Source of the DNA: Prevotella sp. UBA6387
Lineage (GTDB): Bacteria > Bacteroidota > Bacteroidia > Bacteroidales > Bacteroidaceae
Length of the DNA stretch: 13,590 bases
Assembly (NCBI GenBank): GCA_002437565.1
Contig: DJQL01000018.1
Span: 4,136-17,725, forward strand
Direction: 5' to 3'
Every line of letters begins with the position of its first letter. The first letter of the stretch is position 1. Of this stretch, positions 6,966 through 13,561 are shown in pieces. Below the pieces are notes generated by a model. It ran no database searches, had not been told where the DNA came from, and was given only the letters and a program-made list of their open reading frames with translations. The position numbers were made by a program, and so were the translations under genes.

Positions 6966-8684
6966 TCACTTGTTCTTCTGTATATACGCGAGCTCATTGA
7001 GGGCGAAGTCGCTGTTTTCCGGCTCATTGAGCATCTTCGTGAGCATGGCTTCCGCTTCGCCGTATCTGCCCAGGTCGACGAGCAGGTATGCCTTGCGTCG
7101 CTTGGCGAAACTGATGAAGCTGTCAAGTTGCGCCTCGTTGGGGTTGTATTGGTCATCATCGTCGTCATCGCTGCCCAAAAAATTGTTCTCGTGCCATCGA
7201 GACAGGTCGTCGAGCAAGGTGTCAATGGCGTCGAGAGCCCTGAAGTCCTTGTTGTTGACCAGGCTGTTGATATATACTTTCGTGTATTTGCCGATGCCGA
7301 ATGGCGCCGTGGCTTGTATATAAAAGCAGGCCTTTTCATATTGCCTGAGACTCATGTAGCAGCAGGCTATGAGATACGCGGTCTCATGGATGGAATCCCT
7401 GCCAATGCGGTCATTGCCAGTCCATATGGCCTCCAGCTCGTGGTAAGCGTCGGTCAAGTGCCCCAGTGCCTCGTAGAAGCGCTTCTGCAAATATAGTTGC
7501 CTGCCAATGTGGAAGTTCTCGGCTATGTGTGGTCTCTGCATATTGGCAATGGTCTTTTCCTCGTCGGTCATGTTTTCCTCGTCGCCGCTATTGACCTTGG
7601 CCATGGCCTCTTTCCATACATAGTGGAAATGGGCCAACCGCTCGTCAGAAGGCGTCAGGTCATAGCCGATCATTATGCTCGTGGCCGATTTCTGCCGTTT
7701 CCATGAACAGTCATCCGTCTCGCCGTCAAGAGCCGCAGGCGACAGCGACAACGTGACACGATAGTATAGCGTGTCCTTGGTCTGTCCCTCTGCCTCAAAG
7801 TCTATCATCATGTGCCGCTCTTCAGACAGGTCGCGAGGATCGTAGAAGTCGAGCTTGGAAAATGCCGACTTGTGTTTGAACTTGCCGTCTTCGATGAGCA
7901 CTTCGTGAATGCTCATGCCCAATATGTCGTTGGCGTTGGTCATTGTTCGTGCAGTCTCGCTCCCGGCCATTGTCAAGCCTATGGGCACGATGTCGGTTAG
8001 TCCCATGGTGGTGGATAGCACATGGCCCAAGCTGTATGGCTCGCTTGGCGTCTCGTGCCACCCGGGGCCTTCGGGTTGATGTGCCATCTCTTGCTCGCGC
8101 AGGAGGCCAAGCTCGCCGTCAATCTCGGCGGCCTTTTTCTCTTGGTCGCTTTTCTTGTTCTTGCCTAAGTCTTCGAGCTTCTTCGTGAACGTGTTTTGCC
8201 AGCGAAAGGCATTGCCCATGGTGAGTTGCAGCGATTCTTCAACGCTGTCTTGCGCTACGGGAATCTCGCTTATGAAATGCACGTCCACGCAATTGTCCTT
8301 GCCGTCCACGGTGTACACTATGCGGCAGTTTTCCGCATTGAGGTTGCAGAGGTTGCACACGGCACGCACGTTCTCTATGCTGTCCATGTCGGCCTTGTAG
8401 AAGTATAGGTAGTTGACCGTGGCAAATTTGCGGCCTTCCACGATCTCTATGCTGAAGTGTCCTCCTTGGTAAACGAAACGCGAGGTGGTCGTGTCCTTGT
8501 CCTGCGTCCAATCAGCATTTACATTCAGTTGCCTCAAGGCTCGTTTCATTATTGTCTTGGCATCGCTTCCGTGTCGTGGCAATATTGCCTTTCTCATGTC
8601 CCAAAGCCTGAACACGATGAGGGCAGTCAATGCGATGGATATCAAAAAGAAAGAGATGGCGGTTATGGTATCGATTATTTGCAT
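6966..8684 (-). CDS. Membrane-anchored protein with C-terminal TPR-like repeats, function unknown
   Basis: I take the ATG at 8682-8684, giving 572 residues. An in-frame TTG at 8717 would add 11 residues but lies inside the promoter boxes, and AAGGA sits at a suitable distance before the ATG. Residues about 6-28 form one membrane helix (AISFFLISIALTALIVFRLW). The middle of the protein, about 30-370, has no motif I recognise. The C-terminal third, about 380-560, contains helix pairs typical of TPR repeats, for example QLYLQKRFYEALGHL, YLIACCYMSLRQYEKACFYI and RRKAYLLVDLGRYGEAEAML. A run of six Asp (506-511) separates the last two helical blocks. The anchor plus TPR layout suggests a protein-interaction role at the membrane. 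It is the first gene of the run leading to queD, queE and cls. Confidence 0.8.
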   Translation of the reverse strand: MQIIDTITAISFFLISIALTALIVFRLWDMRKAILPRHGSDAKTIMKRALRQLNVNADWTQDKDTTTSRFVYQGGHFSIEIVEGRKFATVNYLYFYKADMDSIENVRAVCNLCNLNAENCRIVYTVDGKDNCVDVHFISEIPVAQDSVEESLQLTMGNAFRWQNTFTKKLEDLGKNKKSDQEKKAAEIDGELGLLREQEMAHQPEGPGWHETPSEPYSLGHVLSTTMGLTDIVPIGLTMAGSETARTMTNANDILGMSIHEVLIEDGKFKHKSAFSKLDFYDPRDLSEERHMMIDFEAEGQTKDTLYYRVTLSLSPAALDGETDDCSWKRQKSATSIMIGYDLTPSDERLAHFHYVWKEAMAKVNSGDEENMTDEEKTIANMQRPHIAENFHIGRQLYLQKRFYEALGHLTDAYHELEAIWTGNDRIGRDSIHETAYLIACCYMSLRQYEKACFYIQATAPFGIGKYTKVYINSLVNNKDFRALDAIDTLLDDLSRWHENNFLGSDDDDDDQYNPNEAQLDSFISFAKRRKAYLLVDLGRYGEAEAMLTKMLNEPENSDFALNELAYIQKNK

Positions 8685-8705
8685 GTGATTTTCCTTTGTA
8701 ATGTG

Positions 8706-8722
8706 CAAAGGTAGCAAATATA
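8706..8722 (-). promoter_or_regulatory. Tandem -7 promoter boxes (TATATTTG, TACCTTTG) upstream of the TPR-like gene
   Basis: Two boxes matching TAnnTTTG lie nine bases apart on the minus strand: TATATTTG at 8722-8715 and TACCTTTG at 8713-8706. TACCTTTGCA is a very typical form of the Bacteroidota -7 element. No good TTTG -33 element is found at 19-21 bases from either. The nearer box predicts a short leader of about 15-20 bases containing AAGGA before the ATG at 8684. These boxes argue against the upstream TTG start. Confidence 0.6.
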
Positions 8723-8797
8723 GTTAACAACGCGTCTGATTTTATACATTATTATGTTGCTCTCTTGTGCTACTTGCAGGGCGCGGCTTCCACTCCT

Positions 8798-8880
8798 GCC
8801 ATTCGTTTGCCATTCGGCTTGCGGACGGTCGCATTGTTTTTGCCATTTTGGTTGTGTAGGGTCGTTTCGCCATTCGGGTT
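8798..8880. repeat. Inverse-orientation copies of the 12-bp unit, left flank of the hairpin
   Basis: Reverse complements of the 12-bp unit found at 8966-9061 occur here as GCCATTCGTTT (8798-8808), GCCATTCGGCTT (8809-8820), a degenerate GCCATTTTGGTT (8842-8853) and GCCATTCGGGTT (8869-8880). The second and last are each followed by GCGGACGG or GCTGACGG. The last unit is part of the left arm of the 39-bp inverted repeat. The block therefore mirrors the tandem array on the other side of the hairpin. Confidence 0.75.
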
Positions 8881-8977
8881 GCTGACGGGCACAGGGCCCG
8901 CCCCTGCACGTTGGTCAGGAGGTTTGCCGTTGCGCTTGGCAGGGGCGGGCCCTGTGCCCGTCCGCAACCCGAATGGC
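8869..8977. repeat. GC-rich 39-bp inverted repeat (large potential hairpin)
   Basis: The left arm 8869-8907 and the right arm 8939-8977 are reverse complements over 39 bases with one mismatch (T8883), around a 31-base loop. The inner 25 bases are very GC-rich (GACGGGCACAGGGCCCGCCC in the left arm) and contain the internal palindrome GGGCCC. The outer 14 bases of each arm are the 12-bp repeat unit plus two bases. It would fold as a very stable stem in RNA or single-stranded DNA. It lies 147 bp beyond the promoter boxes of the TPR-like operon. It could be a REP-like palindrome, a terminator or insulator, or a rearrangement product; the sequence alone does not decide. Confidence 0.85.
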
Positions 8978-9061
8978 AACCCGAATGGTAACCTGAATGG
9001 CAACCCGAATGGCAACCTGAATGGCAAACCGAATGGCAACCTGAATGGCAAACCGAATGGC
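8966..9061. repeat. Tandem array of eight 12-bp units
   Basis: Eight contiguous 12-bp units of the form AACCCGAATGGC run without a gap from the right arm of the hairpin. Variation is limited to AACC/AAAC, CCG/CTG and one terminal T. Degenerate remnants continue to about 9111 (for example AAACCGTCTACC and AACCCATACGGA). In one plus-strand frame the units would read Asn-Pro-Asn-Gly. However, the variation falls at second codon positions (CCG/CTG) as well as third, there is no recognisable domain, and the frame runs into the hairpin, so I treat this as non-coding repeat DNA. Confidence 0.85.
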
Positions 9062-9118
9062 AAACCGTCTACCACCCGTATGGCAAAATTCAACCCATAC
9101 GGAAAACCATGGCAGTGA

Positions 9119-9394
9119 TGAGGAAAGTTGCTGGCAACCGATAATCATCTTCTGTTGCGACACGCGACGCGTTATTTCAAAAGAGACTGGACGTTTTTTG
9201 TGGGCCGGCATGAAACCACCCTTGTAAATGGATAAAAATATTCAACAAATGGTCGTCTGAGAATCGTTTTTTTTCAATCAAGCAGTCTCTTGGCCGTAAA
9301 AACGCGATTCTTGGCTATTTTTCATAAACGGCTAATAATCAAAGTGTTGTACTTTTGGTGATTTTTAGGCGTTGCGGAAATTAACAAAAATCGT
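9119..9394. other. Non-coding stretch between the two repeat blocks
   Basis: I find no supported gene here on either strand. A plus-strand TACTTTTG (9350-9357) matches the -7 consensus and points toward the 22-bp repeats, but has no -33 partner and no downstream gene. The composition becomes AT-rich with T and A runs. Confidence 0.4.
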
Positions 9395-9504
9395 CGGCTC
9401 TACGCCGTAATCGTGTCGGCTTCACGGCGTAAAGGCAACGGCTTCACGCCGTGATCGCATCGGCTCTACGCCGTAATCGCGTCGGCTTCACGGCGTAAAG
9501 GCAA
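9395..9504. repeat. Tandem array of five 22-bp GC-rich units
   Basis: Five contiguous 22-bp units fill 9395-9504. Units 1 and 4 start CGGCTCTACGCCGTAATCG, units 2 and 5 are identical (CGGCTTCACGGCGTAAAGGC plus AA), and unit 3 is CGGCTTCACGCCGTGATCGC plus AT. Because units 1-2 and 4-5 are near copies, there is also a 45-bp direct repeat (9394-9438 and 9460-9504) with one difference, at 9414/9480, and period 66. Units 1, 3 and 4 contain small palindromes of the form CGGC-N5-GCCG, and ACGCCGT in unit 1 pairs with ACGGCGT in unit 2. There are no unique spacers, so it is not a CRISPR array. Confidence 0.9.
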
Positions 9505-9935
9505 AAGATTTTTGCGAAAAAGCCGCTACCGATGCTGCCAAGGGGCACCTTGAAGCCATTTTTTCGCTCTAAAAGCACCTGTTTCCAAGTGTTAAATTTT
9601 GGCAATAATATTTTACATTTTGAAGTGGATGGCTATTGTCGTTCATGCCATTTGCAAATTCAAGAGGCAGGCTGAAGTCACAAGCGCCTTTAATCAGGGT
9701 ATATGTTAATGATTGATTGTCAGTATAGTGCTCTGTACGGTATAATTGTGGCTATTTGAATTCTGTTTAGATATAAAAGATTAAGAGGTCGTATTTAATC
9801 TTATGTTATGTCGAAATTACAATTTTTCCATTCATTGCTTTCGCCTTTTTAGGCGTACGTCCAACTAACAAGAAAAAATAAGCCTAACCCAAATAACATT
9901 TACCATAATACTTTTATCATCTGCTATTTTATAAA
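9505..9935. other. AT-rich stretch without a recognised intact gene
   Basis: No supported intact reading frame, RNA gene or insertion sequence is seen. On the minus strand the last part (9852-9935) continues the frame of the neighbouring pseudogene. After further stops it would encode a hydrophobic tail (MLFGLGLFFLVSWTYA, 9852-9899) that could have been its lost C-terminal membrane anchor. A short stem, CGCCT/AGGCG with four bases between (9842-9855), follows that tail. Confidence 0.4.
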
Positions 9936-10316
9936 CTATTCATCTTCATCTGATACTTCTTCATCCTCATGATGCGATTGTCATTCTGAAAATCCATCAT
10001 CATAGTCACTTTCATAGCCTTCTTGATACTTTGTTTCATAGTAAACATAATACTCACTTGAATCATCTTAGTTTGCGCCGTGACTATAGCCATTTGTACC
10101 ATCTTCTATACCTTGTTCATGCCCATCATCATAGACTTCATTATAGGCATCATCAGGGGCTTTAGCACCACTACCATATCTTACAAGTTCAGTTTGTTGC
10201 ACTGGTTATGAATAGGTAGGTGTATAGTTAGATGGTGGTGTGGCATAGGGGGTACTAGTCTGGGTAACAGGGGGTGTGTCACTATTGCCACTAAAATTAT
10301 TCTTGGAAATAGTCAT
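9936..10316 (-). pseudogene. Decayed gene for an acidic Tyr/Gly-rich protein, three in-frame stops
   Basis: From the ATG at 10314-10316 one frame reads protein-like for 126 codons with no frameshift, but is broken by TAA (10206-10208), TAA (10068-10070) and TGA (9981-9983), and ends at TAG (9936-9938). The N-terminus is Ser/Thr/Pro-rich (TPPVTQTSTPYATPPSNYTP). The middle has spaced Tyr-Asp-Asp-Gly-type repeats (YDDGHEQGIEDGTNGYSHG, YQEGYESDYDDGFSE), and the end is acidic (HHEDEEVSDEDE). The strong compositional bias and repeat rhythm carry across all three stops, which suggests recent decay by point mutation. The first ATG lies 56 bases after the small membrane protein gene's stop, so the two may have been an operon. 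Alternatives are sequencing error or chance low-complexity sequence. No family is recognised. Confidence 0.55.
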
Positions 10317-10372
10317 AGTTACTCAAGCTACACATACTATTTAGTACAATGTTGCAACCCTATCCATTGATA

Positions 10373-10702
10373 TCATCCATTTTCGTTACCTTCTTTATTT
10401 GTTTTATTAGAATCTTCGCTTATGAAGATATATCTGGCACTATTCTTTATAAGATAAGCTCCAACTATAGCCATTATACCCAAATAGATAGGAGCAGCAG
10501 ACATTCCACCACCACCATTATCATAACTATAGTTTGTAGTCCAATCACTTGAAAGATTGGATAAATTAGAGAAATTATTGTCAATCTCAAACAGGCATAA
10601 TACAAATGCAATTACACCTAATATCGGTGGAATTAGAAAGAATATGCCCAACCAAAATTCCAACTTTTTTTCTTTTGCTATTGCCTTTTCTTTGTCACTC
10701 AT
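10373..10702 (-). CDS. Small protein with two membrane helices, function unknown
   Basis: The 109-residue protein starts with a Lys/Glu-rich segment (MSDKEKAIAKEKKLEFW). It has a first membrane helix at about 18-38 (LGIFFLIPPILGVIAFVLCLF) and a polar Asn/Ser-rich linker ending in GGGG (about 62-65). A second helix follows at about 71-86 (IYLGIMAIVGAYLIKN), with a charged tail. Both ends would face the same side, probably the cytoplasm. I recognise no family. It begins 39 bases after the methyltransferase stop on the same strand, so it may be the third gene of the restriction-modification transcript or an unrelated island gene. Only a weak match to a promoter box lies in the gap. Its AT-rich coding sequence matches the rest of the island. 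Confidence 0.6.
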   Translation of the reverse strand: MSDKEKAIAKEKKLEFWLGIFFLIPPILGVIAFVLCLFEIDNNFSNLSNLSSDWTTNYSYDNGGGGMSAAPIYLGIMAIVGAYLIKNSARYIFISEDSNKTNKEGNENG

Positions 10703-10741
10703 AAGGATTTATTTCAAAATCTACTTAACAATTCAGACTCA

Positions 10742-12313
10742 CTAAGTATTCTTATGTTGCGGTGGAATAACCTCAAATGTTTTTTCCCAAATGGTTATAC
10801 TTTTACGAATTGCGACACGTCCATATTTTGCCATCTGTTGACTACTATTACCTTTTTTTTGTCTTAAAGTATATATTTTCACAGGCTTAAAACCTACTTT
10901 TTCTGCAATGTCTGTGCATAAATAATCAACAGGTATTACTTCACCAGCATAACGCACATTGTCATTTACAAATGCGACTTTTGCACCAGGTTTGCATATT
11001 CGGAATAATTCAGAAAACAAGAAGGCTAACTCTAAGAAATAGCCTTCTACCATTCGTAGAATACCTTTGTTGTTTATTTCGCTATTTGCCTTTCTTGCTT
11101 GTAGAGCTGAAATAATTTCGTTAAGTACTTTGTTGCTTTTAACAATGTCCATAACTTTTTTATAATGCTCGGTCCTACCTATTTTCTCATAGTGTTCTTT
11201 GAGCATCTCTACCTTTGATTTGCTTTCTACAGTACAAGATAGTAATGTTTGGCGGAGCTTCTTTATGTCCTCGTCATTTTTACCCATATATGCTAATTCT
11301 AATCCGTATGTACGTGTATAGTCATAGCGATTGCAATATGGTGGAGAGGTAATGACTCCAGATATAGAGTCTGCTTTCACATTGGTTATTTCAAATAAAA
11401 CACTACCTTCAATATAGTTGCAAGTAGCGCTAAAACTAGAATTTTTATCTTGAAGGCAAGCAATGTCGTCTACCATCTGTGCAAATTCTGCTAATAGTGC
11501 TTCTTTTAGTGTCGGTAATTTTCCTTTGTCATTTTTATTAACAAAAGGTTTTTTGCCGGCTTCAACTCTTAATCTGTTAATTTCTATGATTTTTGGACAT
11601 CTATGATCCCAACTTAAATACTGCCCCGACTTAATAGTATAGCTAATTCTTTCTAAAGAATTAAGTATGCACAACTTTACTAAATTTTTAGAAATGTCTG
11701 TATAATTGGAATGTTCAAAATATTCCGTATAATATGCGATAGCCTTACTCTCTTTATCTGGGTATGCCCCTTTCGTAATGGACACATAAGGTGTGTGCTT
11801 GTTATAATTCTCAGGTACTTCTAATGTCTTGATGTCATCTAAAATAGCATATAGTTCTTTTATATTATAATCGTAAACAGCGCTTTTTGCCATAATAGAT
11901 AATCTAGACATTGGTAAGATGTCGTAGCCAATACTGTTGATGCCTTCTAATGCACATACCAATGCAGTAGTACCAGACCCCATAAAAGGATCCATTACTA
12001 ACTCTCCTTTGTTAATCTTGAATTCATCTAAAAGAATTCTTACCAACTGGGAAGAGAACCCTTCTCTGTATTTAAGCCATCTATGTAGACAGTCATTTTT
12101 ACTTAACTGATAGCTTACACTTTTACGATTAAACTTATCGGTTACTTCTGTTATCTTCCAATATTTATCTTCAAGTTTTTTACGCTCTCGATCAGAATAA
12201 AATCCATCAGCAGAAAAGCTGTTTAATTTCCACTCTTCAGCGTTGGTTACAGCTAAAAGTTCTTCTTCTGAAAATAGTAGAGGACTATTATTTATTGAAG
12301 CTTTACAAGCCAT
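10742..12313 (-). CDS. DNA methyltransferase of an AvaI/BsoBI-type restriction-modification system (probably N4-cytosine)
   Basis: The 523-residue protein carries the SAM-binding motif DPFMGSGTT (108-116), preceded by a motif X-like helix FSSQLVRILLDEF (86-98). The catalytic motif TSPPY (322-326) is the SPPY form typical of N4-cytosine enzymes, though some N6-adenine enzymes also use it. The order motif I, long insert of about 200 residues, then motif IV places the probable target-recognition region between them. KPGAKVAFVNDNVRY (441-455) is a later core strand. Its neighbour is a BsoBI-like endonuclease, so its role should be to protect CYCGRG sites. Its ATG overlaps the endonuclease gene's 3' end by 22 bases, implying translational coupling, and I see no separate promoter box just upstream. 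The target base is inference; the methyltransferase call is firm. Confidence 0.9.
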   Translation of the reverse strand: MACKASINNSPLLFSEEELLAVTNAEEWKLNSFSADGFYSDRERKKLEDKYWKITEVTDKFNRKSVSYQLSKNDCLHRWLKYREGFSSQLVRILLDEFKINKGELVMDPFMGSGTTALVCALEGINSIGYDILPMSRLSIMAKSAVYDYNIKELYAILDDIKTLEVPENYNKHTPYVSITKGAYPDKESKAIAYYTEYFEHSNYTDISKNLVKLCILNSLERISYTIKSGQYLSWDHRCPKIIEINRLRVEAGKKPFVNKNDKGKLPTLKEALLAEFAQMVDDIACLQDKNSSFSATCNYIEGSVLFEITNVKADSISGVITSPPYCNRYDYTRTYGLELAYMGKNDEDIKKLRQTLLSCTVESKSKVEMLKEHYEKIGRTEHYKKVMDIVKSNKVLNEIISALQARKANSEINNKGILRMVEGYFLELAFLFSELFRICKPGAKVAFVNDNVRYAGEVIPVDYLCTDIAEKVGFKPVKIYTLRQKKGNSSQQMAKYGRVAIRKSITIWEKTFEVIPPQHKNT

Positions 12314-13254
12314 TCACAATAATTTGTTAGATGTTCGTTGTATGTTAAATTGGCAGCGTTGGATAATGTGTTATTTTCCAACTGCAAGAATATTTCTTCT
12401 GCCATTTTCTCTTCTATGGCAGCACCAACAAAAGATGTTTTAATGTTATATCCTTTAAATGCGTTTCTTATCCTTGCAAGTGCAGTGTTCCCGGTCTTCC
12501 AGTGCTCATCGGCTCCAGCAGGGTCAATTCCGCCTTTTAATTCTCCAAACATAATGGCATCACCGTTAGAATGAACTATATTGCCAGAGTCATAAGTAGC
12601 AGGTGTCCCTTTATACAAGCAGATGTCTACGTTGTTTCTAACCAAAGGAATTGTCATGTTAAAAAACAGAACTTTATCAAGTTCATTTATACACCAACTA
12701 ATAGCGCATATTTCGTCTGCTAAAGAAAAGGCCTCTTCATAGGAGAGGTCAGTCCACTTATTGCTTTTTTTATTCCTTTTGAATAAGACTTTGAAAGTTA
12801 CTTGTAGCATAGATAAAACGGAAAATATTTTTCTTTTAAGTTTTATTTCTGCTATTTTCCCTACTAAATTACGCATTGAGCCACCAAGTGAATCCCCTCG
12901 GACTAATAAATAGCGATACACTAATTCATCTACAAATCCACGACCGGCAGGCAATAGAAATTCCTCTATCATCTTTTTAATAGCATCCATCTTGTCTGAA
13001 TCGTTGAAATATTTTAACGATTTGTCTGATAATCCAGAAGCTGTAAGTAAACCTTGTCTTATGTTGGATATGTTAATTAAATCCATAGGAGTTTTTGCCT
13101 TAGAAGCATAAAGCTTGAGGGTCTTAGCATCTTCAATATATGGTAATGCTTTGCGGTTCTTCTCTAATGCAGCTTCGATAAATCCAGCTCTTGTTTGTTC
13201 ATGAGTTGTAATTAAATCTTGTGCGCATCTAATACAGTTATTATATGTAGCCAT
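12292..13254 (-). CDS. AvaI/BsoBI-family type II restriction endonuclease
   Basis: The 320-residue protein is close in length to BsoBI (323). The BsoBI active site is known to use Asp212, Glu240, Lys242 and His253. Here Asp210 (in NNVDICLY), Glu238 and Lys240 (GELKGG) and His251 (DEHWKT) have exactly the same spacing, a constant offset of two. GELKGGIDPAGADEHWKT (237-254) and RGDSLGGSMRN (119-129) are family hallmarks. The family cuts C^YCGRG as a dimer, so that specificity is predicted. The methyltransferase gene follows with a 22-base overlap, so the endonuclease comes first in the transcript. The start ATG at 13252-13254 sits about 20 bases after a TATCTTTG box, with an A-rich leader and no strong Shine-Dalgarno. 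No truncation is visible. Confidence 0.93.
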   Translation of the reverse strand: MATYNNCIRCAQDLITTHEQTRAGFIEAALEKNRKALPYIEDAKTLKLYASKAKTPMDLINISNIRQGLLTASGLSDKSLKYFNDSDKMDAIKKMIEEFLLPAGRGFVDELVYRYLLVRGDSLGGSMRNLVGKIAEIKLKRKIFSVLSMLQVTFKVLFKRNKKSNKWTDLSYEEAFSLADEICAISWCINELDKVLFFNMTIPLVRNNVDICLYKGTPATYDSGNIVHSNGDAIMFGELKGGIDPAGADEHWKTGNTALARIRNAFKGYNIKTSFVGAAIEEKMAEEIFLQLENNTLSNAANLTYNEHLTNYCEWLVKLQ

Positions 13255-13276
13255 TTTGTTATTTTCTTTTGAAAGA

Positions 13277-13284
13277 CAAAGATA
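13277..13284 (-). promoter_or_regulatory. Probable -7 promoter box (TATCTTTG) for the restriction-modification genes
   Basis: Minus-strand TATCTTTG matches TAnnTTTG and lies 22 bases upstream of the endonuclease ATG, predicting a leader of roughly 15-20 bases. No TTTG is found at the usual upstream spacing, so strength is uncertain. It is the only promoter-like site I see for the endonuclease-methyltransferase pair. Confidence 0.5.
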
Positions 13285-13521
13285 TTGAATATTCAGCAGA
13301 TTTTAACCGAAATAATATACTTTAACTATGTAATTTTTATTTCTCTAAGCAAAAATGATATGACTTTACACCTTGTCCAAAGTCTTATAGTCTGAAGAAA
13401 AATCGCATTTCTTTCATCGTAAGTTGTTAAGACTCAATTCAGACTTCTTTGAAAACAATATGTAGTACACATGAAAGTCCAAGTAAAGTTTCCTAATGTT
13501 CGCAAGAAACACAGGTAGCGC

Positions 13522-13561
13522 AAAGGGCTGGATTCCACACAAGCGAGGAATTCAGCCCTTT
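13522..13561. terminator. 15-bp hairpin near the right edge, possible terminator
   Basis: AAAGGGCTGGATTCC (13522-13536) and GGAATTCAGCCCTTT (13547-13561) are inverted copies with a single difference that would be a G-U pair in RNA, around a 10-base loop. The ends give short T runs (TTT) in either direction, so it could act as a bidirectional terminator, probably for a gene beyond the right edge. Between it and the endonuclease promoter (13285-13521) I see no gene. Confidence 0.55.

Noticed and set aside
8685..8717. TTG-initiated 11-residue extension of the TPR-like protein
   Set aside because: It overlaps two -7 promoter boxes, so the predicted transcript would not contain it. The ATG at 8684 has a better ribosome-binding context.
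8765..9118. Plus-strand 117-codon frame containing Asn-Pro-Asn-Gly repeats
   Set aside because: It runs through the 39-bp hairpin and the 12-bp array. Its repeats follow from a 12-bp unit length divisible by three. Changes between units alter amino acids, and no domain or convincing start site is seen. The opposite strand is equally open for the same reason.
9394..9504. CRISPR array
   Set aside because: The units are contiguous without unique spacers, and no cas gene is present.
9842..9855. Short CGCCT/AGGCG hairpin as a terminator
   Set aside because: The stem is only five bases and there is no T run after it on either strand.
9936..10316. Genetic code reassignment explaining the in-frame stops
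   Set aside because: Two different stop codons (TAA and TGA) would both need recoding, while the neighbouring genes end normally with TGA, TAA and TAG.
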